Assembly (NCBI GenBank): GCA_017483665.1
Contig: JAFUVM010000052.1
Coordinates: 1 to 39,962 of the forward strand
Source: Bacteroidaceae bacterium
GTDB lineage: Bacteria; Bacteroidota; Bacteroidia; Bacteroidales; Bacteroidaceae
DNA: 39,962 nt
Direction of reading: 5' to 3'
The notes under the pieces were generated by a model that was not told the origin of the DNA, searched no databases, and saw nothing but the letters and a program-made list of their open reading frames with translations. Position numbers and translations under genes: made by a program. This document shows, one piece after another, positions 23,182-31,187 of this stretch (the stretch's first letter is position 1; every line of letters begins with the position of its first letter).

Positions 23182-24366
23182 ATGGGATTATTACAAGAGA
23201 AATGCGCCCGCTACACACTCCCGCAGGAGTTTATGGCGCAGGGTATTTACCCTTACTTCCGTGAGATTGAGGGAAAGCAAGGTACCGAGGTCATCATGGA
23301 GGGACGACGCGTACTGATGTTTGGTTCGAATGCATATACTGGCCTGACAGGCGACCAGCGCGTCATCGATGCAGGCTGTGCGGCCATGCAGAAGTACGGC
23401 AGCGGTTGTGCAGGAAGCCGTTTCCTGAACGGCACCCTCGACATACATGTACAGCTCGAGAAGGAGCTTGCCGAGTTTGTGGGCAAGGACGAAGCACTCT
23501 GCTTTGCAACAGGTTTCACCGTAAACAGCGGCGTCATCAGTCAGATCGTCGACCGTAACGACTACGTTATCTGCGACGACCGCGACCACGCGAGCATCGT
23601 CGACGGACGCCGGCTCAGCTTTGCTACGCAGCTCAAGTACAAGCACAATGACATGGAAGACCTGGAGAAGCAGCTTCAGAAGTGTGAGCCTGACCTCATC
23701 AAGCTCATCGTCGTGGACGGTGTCTTCAGCATGGAGGGCGACCTTTGCAAGCTTCCGGAGATTATCGAGCTGAAGAAGAAATACAATGCCACCGTGATGG
23801 TCGACGAGGCTCACGGCATCGGTGTCTTCGGCAGACAGGGCCGCGGCGTGTGCGACCACTTTCATCTGACCGAGGATGTCGACCTCATCATGGGCACTTT
23901 CTCCAAGAGCTTGGCTTCCATCGGCGGTTTCATCGCAGCCGACAGCAGCGTCATCAACTGGCTCCGCCACACCGTCCGCACCTACATCTTCAGCGCAAGT
24001 TGTACGCCGGCGGCTACGGCTGCAGCCCGCGAGGCACTTCACATCATCCAGAAGGAGCCGGAACGTCTGGAGGCACTCTGGAGCGTGACGAACTACGCCC
24101 TGAAGCGTTTCCGCGAGGAAGGTTTTGAGATAGGCGACACCGAAAGCCCCATCATTCCGCTCTATGTGCGCGACACGGACAAGACCTTCATGGCCGTTGC
24201 CAAGGCTTTCAACGAAGGAGTCTTCATCAACCCCGTCATTCCGCCCGCATGTGCCCCGCAGGACACGCTGGTTCGCTACGCGTTGATGGCAACCCACACC
24301 CGCGCTCAGGTGGACGAATCCGTAGAAAAACTCAAGAAAGTCTTCAAGGAACTGGGGATTCTCTAA
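23182..24366 (+). CDS. spt: Serine palmitoyltransferase (alpha-oxoamine synthase)
   Basis: 394-residue PLP enzyme joining serine and palmitoyl-CoA to 3-ketosphinganine, the first step of sphingolipid synthesis in Bacteroidetes. FGSNAYTGLTGD, GSGCAGSRFLNGT, the substrate His in DDRDHASIVDG, VDEAHGIGVFG, and PLP lysine K242 (GTFSKSLASIGGF). The sequence is very close to what I recall for the Bacteroides thetaiotaomicron enzyme, which separates it from the related glycine C-acetyltransferase and BioF. No other sphingolipid genes are next to it except the divergent lipid kinase. Confidence 0.88.
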   Translation: MGLLQEKCARYTLPQEFMAQGIYPYFREIEGKQGTEVIMEGRRVLMFGSNAYTGLTGDQRVIDAGCAAMQKYGSGCAGSRFLNGTLDIHVQLEKELAEFVGKDEALCFATGFTVNSGVISQIVDRNDYVICDDRDHASIVDGRRLSFATQLKYKHNDMEDLEKQLQKCEPDLIKLIVVDGVFSMEGDLCKLPEIIELKKKYNATVMVDEAHGIGVFGRQGRGVCDHFHLTEDVDLIMGTFSKSLASIGGFIAADSSVINWLRHTVRTYIFSASCTPAATAAAREALHIIQKEPERLEALWSVTNYALKRFREEGFEIGDTESPIIPLYVRDTDKTFMAVAKAFNEGVFINPVIPPACAPQDTLVRYALMATHTRAQVDESVEKLKKVFKELGIL

Positions 24367-24410
24367 GCCGACAAACATCGAACCTCAAAGGGACGTTTTA
24401 TAATTAACAC

Positions 24411-24492
24411 AACGGATTAAACAGATTGCACGGATTTAAGCAACGCTGATAACCAGCATGCTTGATAATCTGTGCAATCTGTTTAATCCGTT
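24411..24492. terminator. Long inverted repeat of CGGATT units (terminator-like)
   Basis: Arms 24411-24436 and 24467-24492 are complementary over 26 bases with one mismatch; loop 30 bases. Each arm is built of CGGATT or CAGATT words spaced by 9 bases, and ATTTTGTTAAATT follows. The same design is at 33738-33802. It can terminate spt transcription. Confidence 0.75.
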
Positions 24493-24540
24493 ATTTTGTT
24501 AAATTGTTGTATTCGTCACACATTATCTTATCTGTATAAG

Positions 24541-24640
24541 CACGCGTCGCCAGCGAACTAACCACGCGTTGTTGGCGAACTAACCACGTGTCGCCAGCGA
24601 ACTAAGCACGTGTTGTTGGCAAACTAACCACGTGTCGTTT
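24541..24640. repeat. 22 bp tandem array upstream of the beta-helix gene
   Basis: Four full 22 bp units (24541, 24563, 24585, 24607) and a partial fifth, each with GAACTAA followed by CACG. Units 1 and 3 share TCGCCAGC and units 2 and 4 share TTGTTGGC, so there is a 44 bp higher-order unit. Confidence 0.92.
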
Positions 24641-24684
24641 CCGACCTTCGCGTACATTATTATATAAATTTGGCGCGGTTTGTC

Positions 24685-24715
24685 TTGCCCATAACAGCTT
24701 TTTTGCTTATCTTTG
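24685..24715 (+). promoter_or_regulatory. Promoter of the beta-helix gene
   Basis: TTG (24685-24687), 20 bases, TATCTTTG (24708-24715); ATG at 24751. A CGCGTACATTATTATATAAA motif lies upstream at 24650-24669. Confidence 0.65.
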
Positions 24716-24750
24716 CGGAAGAAATGTTTGATTTTAACCAAAGATAAGAT

Positions 24751-26547
24751 ATGAAACTCCGCACAGTCCTCCTCTTCTTCATCTCCGTTTTTGCCTCTTT
24801 CCCAAAAGCGTATGCCGACTTCACCGACCCGCTTTTCGGCCCGAATGTACACGTCTACAAGCCAACCGACAACATGGACAGCATACATGCTGACGTTGAG
24901 CGTATTCACGAACGGCTCTTCAAGCAGGACTTCAGCCGCGAGCGTTATGCCCTGCTCTTCATGCCGGGCGACTATCGTGAAGCCGGTTTGTTGAAAATAC
25001 CTTTCTATGTTCATGCAGCAGGACTCGGCAGAACGCCACTTGAGGTGCAGGTGAGCAATATCCACACGCCGCCACATCTGCCCGACGGTAACTGCACCTG
25101 CACCTTCTGGCGAAGCGTGGAGAACCTGTCCGTCATCGGTAAAGCGACCTACGACGAAGAGGAGACCTTCAAGTGGAGCGTCTCGCAGGCAGCACCCATC
25201 CGCCGTGTCTACAGCGAACGCACCGTCCGGCACCAGTGGCTGAAGGGGTGGGTGAGCGGCGGCTTCACGGCCGATTGCTGGTTTGTGGCACCGGCTGGCA
25301 GCGACCACCAGCAGCAATGGTATACGCGCAACACACGTCTGGAACAGGGACGCGGCGAGTTCAAGGAAATGAAGTACAACTATGTGTTCCAGGGTGTAGA
25401 GTTGGGCGACGACGTGGACCGCAGCACGTATACCGACAACTGGGACAAGGGAGGCAACGTCACCTTCCTGCCGCAAACGCCTGTCATCCGCGAGAAACCG
25501 TTCCTGTTTGTTGGCGATGACGGCCGGTACAAAGTGTTCCGTCCGGCCCTTCGGCGCGATGCGGTCGGTCTGTCGTGGAGCAAGGATAGGATAGGGGACG
25601 GCGATGTAATCGATTTGCAGGAAGCCTTCTTCCTTGTCAAGCCCGGAACTTCCGCTTCAGACATCAATTGTCAACTGTCGGAAGGCAAGCATCTTATGTT
25701 CATGCCCGGCATCTTCATCCTCGATGAACCCCTGCGGATAAGCCGTCCGGGCACTATCGTGATGGGACTTGGCTGGAGCACCGTTGTGCCGGGCGAAACG
25801 AACCCCGAGGCGGCAATCATCGTAGAGGACGTAGACGGCGTGAGCGTCTGCTCGTTGCTCTTCGATGCACATTTCTCGTCGCGTGCTTTACTTTCTGTCC
25901 GGGGCGGCAAGCGTCATTACAACAACCCGACGTTGCTTGCCGACCTGTTCTTCCGTGTCGGAGGTTTCCGCTCGTCGCCCGTCCATGTGGATTGCGCGCT
26001 GGAGATCGGACAGTCGGACGTCATCGGCGACCATTTCTGGATTTGGAGAGCCGACCACGGCGTGCGTGGCAGCGTGGGATGGAACGTCAACACGGCTCCC
26101 GTGGGACTTCACGTCACCGGCGACTATGTGACAATCTACGGACTTTTCAACGAGCATTTCCAAGAGTATCAAGCCCTTTGGGAAGGCGAATACGGGCGTA
26201 CTTTCTTCTATCAGTGCGAGACGCCCTACGATGCTCCGAGTCAGGACGCATATATGAGCCACGGCGGAACGGTGCAAGGCTTTGCCGCCTATAAGGTTGG
26301 CGACAAGGTCCGTCATCACGAAGCAACGGGTTTTGGCATCTACGACGTGCTGTTCAACTCGAAGATTCGCATTGAAAGTTCTGTTGAAGTGCCCGAGCGT
26401 AAAGGCATCAAACTGCGTCACATCTGCAACAACTCGCTTTCCAATCCCGGTCCGCGCGGCTTTGGCTATGTCGTCAACAAGCACACGCCGAGCACATACA
26501 ACACGTTCCGCGACAATCGCACGTACATCGACCGAATCGATTTCTAA
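24751..26547 (+). CDS. Secreted right-handed beta-helix protein (coagulation factor 5/8-annotated family)
   Basis: 598 residues with a signal peptide (LRTVLLFFISVFASFPKAYA). RYALLFMPGDY, HAAGLGRTPLEV, NFWRS-like TFWRSVENL, VSQAAPIRRV, SREKPFLF-like IREKPFLFVGDD, IVMGLGWSTVVP, RVGGFRSSPVHV, WIWRADHG and NEHFQEYQALWEGEYGRTFF match a family of secreted proteins abundant in actinomycetes and fungi-like gene sets, often labelled coagulation factor 5/8 type or adenylyl cyclase, with a beta-helix fold like GH55 glucanases. Glycan hydrolysis is likely but the substrate is unknown. It stands alone between two 22 bp arrays, and its isolated position suggests transfer. Confidence 0.65.
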   Translation: MKLRTVLLFFISVFASFPKAYADFTDPLFGPNVHVYKPTDNMDSIHADVERIHERLFKQDFSRERYALLFMPGDYREAGLLKIPFYVHAAGLGRTPLEVQVSNIHTPPHLPDGNCTCTFWRSVENLSVIGKATYDEEETFKWSVSQAAPIRRVYSERTVRHQWLKGWVSGGFTADCWFVAPAGSDHQQQWYTRNTRLEQGRGEFKEMKYNYVFQGVELGDDVDRSTYTDNWDKGGNVTFLPQTPVIREKPFLFVGDDGRYKVFRPALRRDAVGLSWSKDRIGDGDVIDLQEAFFLVKPGTSASDINCQLSEGKHLMFMPGIFILDEPLRISRPGTIVMGLGWSTVVPGETNPEAAIIVEDVDGVSVCSLLFDAHFSSRALLSVRGGKRHYNNPTLLADLFFRVGGFRSSPVHVDCALEIGQSDVIGDHFWIWRADHGVRGSVGWNVNTAPVGLHVTGDYVTIYGLFNEHFQEYQALWEGEYGRTFFYQCETPYDAPSQDAYMSHGGTVQGFAAYKVGDKVRHHEATGFGIYDVLFNSKIRIESSVEVPERKGIKLRHICNNSLSNPGPRGFGYVVNKHTPSTYNTFRDNRTYIDRIDF

Positions 26548-26558
26548 TGCGCCTCGAC

Positions 26559-26690
26559 AATAAGCGCCTTGCTCTTCAAAAATAAGCACGAGGCGCTTCC
26601 GAAATAAGCACGAGGCGCATCCAAAATAAGCACGAGGCTCTTCGGAAATAAGAGCGTGGCTCTTCCGAGATAAGCGCGTGCCGCGTCCCG
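26559..26690. repeat. 22 bp tandem array, six units, right after the beta-helix gene
   Basis: Unit starts at 26559, 26581, 26603, 26625, 26647 and 26669, each beginning AATAAG or GATAAG followed by CACGAGG, AGCGTGG or similar. The spacing is exactly 22 bases throughout. The units fit the same degenerate consensus as the array at 24541. Confidence 0.95.
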
Positions 26691-26914
26691 TTCTGGCGGA
26701 TTTGAAATCCGCCAGCATGGAATATCAGCATTTGTAATGCGACATAAAAAATCCGCCAGCATGGAATATCAGCATTTGTAATGCGACATAAAATTTGTTT
26801 CGGGATTGCAAATCCCTATAATCTATATGGCCGGATTGCAAATCCGTCCAAACGCGTTGAGACATGGATTATGGCCGGATTGCAAATCCGTCCAAACGCG
26901 GTGAGACATAGATT
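26691..26914. repeat. Palindromes and two 44 bp direct repeats
   Basis: GGCGGATTTGAAATCCGCC is a perfect palindrome (26696-26714). A 43-base sequence beginning AATCCGCCAGCATGGAATAT recurs at 26706 and 26750 (period 44). A second, beginning ATGGCCGGATTGCAAATCCG, recurs at 26827 and 26871 (period 44). GGGATTGCAAATCCC lies between them. The rest, to the next gene at 27083, holds only a promoter. Confidence 0.9.
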
Positions 26915-27005
26915 TTACTAAACATAACGTCGATTAGAACCTAACAAGCTGATTCTCTGTGCCACGTCCTGGAAACAGCTCCATCTGTTATTTGTTGGTC
27001 ATTTA

Positions 27006-27037
27006 TTTTGTTGTTTTGAAATAATTCCTTAACTTTG
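27006..27037 (+). promoter_or_regulatory. Promoter of the oxidoreductase gene
   Basis: TTTTG (27006-27010), 19 bases, TAACTTTG (27030-27037); ATG at 27083. Confidence 0.75.
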
Positions 27038-27082
27038 CATTGGAGCATGCATGGTTTGCTCTGTTATTAATCCACAGAAACG

Positions 27083-28066
27083 ATGAAAATTTCGATAGCA
27101 GGAACAGGAAAAATCGCCGAGGAGGTCTTGAAGCTTCTCCACAAAGACTTTCAGGGAAAGATTGAGGTGACCGGCATCTATGCACGCGAGAAAAGCGTGG
27201 AACACGCCATCGACCTCTGCATGGCCTACGCGCCAACAGGCTTCGTCTACACAGACTACGGACGGATGCTCCAGGAGGCCGAGGCCGACTTCGTGTATAT
27301 CGCTAATGCCAACCACGTGCACCACGAATACGCCATGCAGGCGATGATGGCCGGAAAGAGCGTCATCGTGGAGAAACCCATTGCTGTAGATCGCGTTCAG
27401 ACAGAAGAGCTTATCGACACAGCCATACAGCGTTGCGTCTACTGTCTGCCGGCATTCTCGTTGCTCTACATGCCGCTTTTCCGTCAGCTGCAGGAGGTCT
27501 TGCCCCTGATCGGCAAGGTCCGGATGGTACATTGCAACTATGCCCAGCGCAGCAGCCGCTACGACCGCTATCTCCGCGGCGAGCTGACTCCCGTCTTCGA
27601 CCCCGCGATGGCCGGCGGCACTCTGGCCGACCTGAACATCTACAACCTCTGCTTCACCATCGGACTGTTCGGGCCTCCGCGTACCATTCGCTACGACTGC
27701 AACCGCGGGTACAACGGCGTTGACATCAGTGGTACCCTGCTCTGCCACTACCCGACAGCCTTGGCAGTGCTCAGCGCATCGAAGGATTCCGACGGACTCT
27801 CCTACGGCTGCATCCAGGGAGAGGACGGCTACATCGAGGTGCACGGTTCGGTGAGCATCCTCGAATCCTTCACGCTTCACCAGCGGGGCAAAGAGCCTGT
27901 CACCTACAAGAGTGAAACGGGCCGCCATCGTCTCAGCTATGAGTTCAGCGAATTTCTGGCCCTCGTCGAGAACAAGCAAGAGTGCCACATCGTCATTCCC
28001 TACGTGACACGCATCATGCAAGAGATAGCCATCGCGCAAGAGCGCATGGTGCAGTTCTCCAAATAA
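27083..28066 (+). CDS. Gfo/Idh/MocA family oxidoreductase
   Basis: 327 residues, cytoplasmic. N-terminal Rossmann fold (SIAGTGKIAEEV) and the family EKP motif (E97-K98-P99 in VIVEKPIAV), then the beta-sheet substrate domain with GGTLADLNIYNLC. Enzymes of this family oxidise or reduce sugars and related polyols with NAD(P). The substrate cannot be inferred from sequence. It is followed by a sulfatase gene 78 bases downstream, which would fit sugar scavenging, but no transporter is adjacent. Confidence 0.85.
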   Translation: MKISIAGTGKIAEEVLKLLHKDFQGKIEVTGIYAREKSVEHAIDLCMAYAPTGFVYTDYGRMLQEAEADFVYIANANHVHHEYAMQAMMAGKSVIVEKPIAVDRVQTEELIDTAIQRCVYCLPAFSLLYMPLFRQLQEVLPLIGKVRMVHCNYAQRSSRYDRYLRGELTPVFDPAMAGGTLADLNIYNLCFTIGLFGPPRTIRYDCNRGYNGVDISGTLLCHYPTALAVLSASKDSDGLSYGCIQGEDGYIEVHGSVSILESFTLHQRGKEPVTYKSETGRHRLSYEFSEFLALVENKQECHIVIPYVTRIMQEIAIAQERMVQFSK

Positions 28067-28143
28067 AGACAATGTAATAATGTCATAACGATATAACGTC
28101 ATAACATCATAACGAAAGAACGCTAATAACGAAATTAATATCC
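28067..28143. repeat. ATAACG/TCATAAC simple-repeat spacer
   Basis: Repeated TCATAAC and ATAACG words between the oxidoreductase and sulfatase genes; no promoter box seen. Confidence 0.6.
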
Positions 28144-29694
28144 ATGAACAAACTCCCGTTTATCCTCCTTGGCAGCTGTGCCGCCAGTGCTGTCCAAGCT
28201 CAGCGCTGGAACATCGTCTACATCATGAGCGACGACCATTCCTACCAGGCAATCAGCGCCTACGGACACCCTTTGGGCCAACTGGCCCCTACCCCCAACA
28301 TCGACCGGCTGGCCCAGCGCGGCATGCTCTTCCGCCGTGCCTATGTCGAAAACTCGCTCAGCACCCCCAGCCGGGCTTGCCTGATGACCGGCATGTACAG
28401 CCACCAGAGCGGCCAACGCACGTTGGACTGCCCCATCGACCCCCAGGCACCCTTCGTCAGCGAATACCTACAACAGGCTGGCTACCAGACGGGAATGATG
28501 GGAAAGTGGCACATGCTGTGCGAACCGAAAGGCTTCGACAGCTACTATGTCCTTCGCGGTCAGGGAGAGTATTACGACCCTGTGTTCCGCTCGAAGGAGA
28601 GCGGTGGGAAGTACGTCGAAGAGAAAGGCTACGCCACGAATCTCATCACCGACCACGCCATTCGCTTTTTGGAGGAACGTGACAAAGACAAGCCCTTTGC
28701 ACTCTTCGTACATCACAAGGCGCCGCACCGCAACTGGATGCCGCCACTCGACATGCTCGACCTCTACGAGGACATCGAGTTTCCCCTGCCCGCAACCTTC
28801 CGCGACGACTACGCCACGCGAGGCCGTGCAGCACACGAGCAGCAGATGAGCATCGCCAAGGACATGGAGATGTGCTACGACCTGAAGGTCACACAGATAA
28901 AGCCCGGCATGGGCTACACCCACGAACGCAACCACAACGGGTTCCGGGGGCAGCTCGCACGCATGACGCCCGAACAGAGGGAAAAGTGGGAGTCCGTCTA
29001 CAATCCGCGCAACGAGGCCATGCTTGCGCAGAACCTCACCGGCGACGACCTGCTCCAGTGGAAGTACCAGCGCTACATACGCGACTATATGCGCGTCATC
29101 CATAGCGTCGACCAACAGGTGGGCCGTCTGCTCGACTACCTGGAAGCCAACGGACTGATGGACAACACACTCGTCGTCTACACCAGCGACCAGGGCTTCT
29201 ACATGGGCGAACACGGATGGTTCGACAAACGCTTCATGTACGAAGAGTCGTTCCGCACGCCCCTGCTCGTCTGTGCCCCTGGCATGAAGGACGGACAGAC
29301 CAGCGACGCCCTGGTGCAGAACATCGACTACGCCCCTACCCTGCTTGATATTGCCGACGCCGAGAAGCCCGGGCAGATGGTGGGCCGTTCGCTCCTGCCC
29401 GTCATGAGCAGCAAGGGAAAAGAGCCCAAGGACTGGCGGCAGTACCTCTATTACCACTACTACGACTGTCCCGCCGAGCACAACGTAAGCCGACACGACG
29501 GCGTGAGCGACGGCAGATACAAGCTCCTGCATTTCTACGGAAAGAAGGGAGCCTACGATGAACTCTACGACATCAAGAAAGATCCCAACGAACTGCATAA
29601 TGTAATAGCTGAAGGAAAGTATGCCAAGCACCTGAAGCGCTTGCAGTTGCAACTCGACAAGTTCCGCAGTGAGCAGCACGTCGACGAATGGTAG
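28144..29694 (+). CDS. Sulfatase, serine-type active site
   Basis: 516 residues; exported (signal peptide ending near AVQA, residues 1-19). Type I sulfatase: metal aspartates D30-D31 (SDDHS), active-site motif S73-T-P-S-R77 (SLSTPSRACLMTG), GKWHM, HHKAPHRNW, and YTSDQGFYMGEHGWFDKR. The catalytic residue is Ser, so it needs an anaerobic sulfatase-maturating radical SAM enzyme to form formylglycine; none is in this window. It removes sulfate esters, probably from host or plant glycans; subfamily and substrate not determinable. Confidence 0.9.
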   Translation: MNKLPFILLGSCAASAVQAQRWNIVYIMSDDHSYQAISAYGHPLGQLAPTPNIDRLAQRGMLFRRAYVENSLSTPSRACLMTGMYSHQSGQRTLDCPIDPQAPFVSEYLQQAGYQTGMMGKWHMLCEPKGFDSYYVLRGQGEYYDPVFRSKESGGKYVEEKGYATNLITDHAIRFLEERDKDKPFALFVHHKAPHRNWMPPLDMLDLYEDIEFPLPATFRDDYATRGRAAHEQQMSIAKDMEMCYDLKVTQIKPGMGYTHERNHNGFRGQLARMTPEQREKWESVYNPRNEAMLAQNLTGDDLLQWKYQRYIRDYMRVIHSVDQQVGRLLDYLEANGLMDNTLVVYTSDQGFYMGEHGWFDKRFMYEESFRTPLLVCAPGMKDGQTSDALVQNIDYAPTLLDIADAEKPGQMVGRSLLPVMSSKGKEPKDWRQYLYYHYYDCPAEHNVSRHDGVSDGRYKLLHFYGKKGAYDELYDIKKDPNELHNVIAEGKYAKHLKRLQLQLDKFRSEQHVDEW

Positions 29695-29743
29695 GGGACG
29701 TGCTGCAACCAACAGACATCAATCATCCCAAATCATACAGAAC

Positions 29744-30136
29744 ATGACCGTAAAAAGCATCACGTGCAGCACGCCCATCGAGGCCGAAGGCTTCCGTGCC
29801 GCACTTCTGGAAGCAGGAATAGAGAGCGTTGCCTACGACGAGACGAACAGCAAAGTGGCCCGCGGCATACTCGACAAGACCACCGAAATCCTCGTCAAGG
29901 AAGAGGACTACGAACAGGCGGTGCAAGTGTTCCGGACGTACCAGAGCGAGCATGACAGCTTTGTGCCCTGGTGTCCGAATTGCGGGAGCGAGAATGTGAC
30001 AGCCAGCCAGAAGAAGAACCCGAACTTCCGGCAGTTGCCGCGGATTCTTGCAACCTTGCTGGCGTATATTCCCTTTGGCTGTTGCACCACGAAAAGGTTC
30101 GTTTGCAACGATTGCGGTCATAAATGGGAGAGGTAG
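29744..30136 (+). CDS. DUF2007 domain protein with C-terminal zinc ribbon
   Basis: 130 residues. N-terminal ferredoxin-like DUF2007 domain (residues ~1-70, containing EAEGFRAALLEAGIES and EILVKEEDYEQAVQVF), a zinc ribbon with C77-x2-C80 and C121-x2-C124 (PWCPNCGSE, CNDCGHKW), and a hydrophobic stretch near 98-113 between the two Cys pairs. DUF2007 proteins are small PII-like proteins of unknown role. The ATG at 29744 is chosen because the domain begins there; an upstream frame overlaps the sulfatase end. Confidence 0.75.
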   Translation: MTVKSITCSTPIEAEGFRAALLEAGIESVAYDETNSKVARGILDKTTEILVKEEDYEQAVQVFRTYQSEHDSFVPWCPNCGSENVTASQKKNPNFRQLPRILATLLAYIPFGCCTTKRFVCNDCGHKWER

Positions 30137-30227
30137 CACATGCTTTCCGAAACTGATTTATGTCAATAATGATGTTCGCGCGCGTACATTAATATATATA
30201 TAAAGGACGGAATTGACTTTTTTTTTG

Positions 30228-30235
30228 TACCTTTG
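30228..30235 (+). promoter_or_regulatory. -7 box for fabD
   Basis: TACCTTTG, 33 bases before the ATG. An AT-rich CGCGTACATTAATATATATA motif lies at 30182-30201. Confidence 0.6.
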
Positions 30236-30268
30236 CACCGATTTTAAAGAAACATATACAAAAGAAAC

Positions 30269-31168
30269 ATGAAAGCATTCGTATTTCCCGGTCAGGGAGC
30301 ACAGTTTACAGGCATGGGCAAAGAGCTCTATGAAAGTAATCCAAAAGCAAAAGAACTGTTTGAGAAAGCAAACGAGATACTTGGTTTCCGCATCACGGAC
30401 ATCATGTTCGAAGGCGATGCAGAACAGCTGAAACAGACGAAAGTAACACAGCCAGCCGTCTTCCTGCACAGCGTCATTACCGCCATTTGCATGGGCGACG
30501 AGTTCCAGCCCGATATGGTTGGAGGTCATAGCCTTGGCGAGTTCAGCGCCTTGGTTGCAGCTGGTGCCCTTTCCTTCGAGGATGGTTTGCGCCTGGTGGC
30601 TGCTCGTGCAATGGCCATGCAAAAGGCTTGCGAGGCTGCTCCCGGCACAATGGCAGCCGTCATCGGCCTTCCCGACGAGAACATTGAAAAGATATGTGCA
30701 GAGGTGAGCGCCGCAGGCGAAGGCGTTGTCATTCCCGCAAACTACAATTGCCCCGGTCAGCTGGTCATCAGCGGCAACGTTGCCGAGGTGAACGCCGCAT
30801 GCGAGAAGCTGAAGGAGGCCGGTGCCAAGCGCGCTCTGGTGCTGCCCGTTGGCGGTGCCTTCCACAGCCCCCTCATGCAGCCTGCCAAGGACGAACTGCA
30901 AGCAGCCATCGAGAAGACCGAGTTCCACACGCCCCGTTGCCCCATCTATCAGAACGTCGATGCTCAGCCTCATACCGATGCAGCTGAGATTAAGGAGAAC
31001 CTCACCCGCCAGCTTACCGCAAGTGTGCGCTGGTCGCAAGAGGTGCAGAACATGATTGCAGCAGGTGCAACCGACTTTACAGAATGCGGTCCCGGCAAGG
31101 CTCTGCAAGGCATGATTGTCAAGATAGCTAAGGGCATCGAGGGAATCACCATCGACGGCATCAGCTAA
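30269..31168 (+). CDS. fabD: Malonyl-CoA:ACP transacylase FabD
   Basis: 299 residues; loads malonyl groups on acyl carrier protein for fatty acid synthesis. FPGQGAQFTGMGKEL at the N-terminus, nucleophile S88 in GGHSLGEFSAL, H199 in AFHSPLM, and the conserved TECGPGKALQGM near the end. Complete for the family. An alpha-amylase-like gene follows after only 19 bases, an unusual partner. Confidence 0.95.
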   Translation: MKAFVFPGQGAQFTGMGKELYESNPKAKELFEKANEILGFRITDIMFEGDAEQLKQTKVTQPAVFLHSVITAICMGDEFQPDMVGGHSLGEFSALVAAGALSFEDGLRLVAARAMAMQKACEAAPGTMAAVIGLPDENIEKICAEVSAAGEGVVIPANYNCPGQLVISGNVAEVNAACEKLKEAGAKRALVLPVGGAFHSPLMQPAKDELQAAIEKTEFHTPRCPIYQNVDAQPHTDAAEIKENLTRQLTASVRWSQEVQNMIAAGATDFTECGPGKALQGMIVKIAKGIEGITIDGIS

Positions 31169-31187
31169 GAGAACTAATTATCATTCT

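Noticed and set aside
23182-24366. Glycine C-acetyltransferase or BioF instead of serine palmitoyltransferase
   Set aside because: Motif spacing is shared by all three, but the sequence resembles the Bacteroides serine palmitoyltransferase closely and no threonine dehydrogenase or biotin genes are adjacent.
24541-26690. Regular repeats as a CRISPR array
   Set aside because: The 22 bp units are directly adjacent with no spacers, the units vary, and no cas genes are present.
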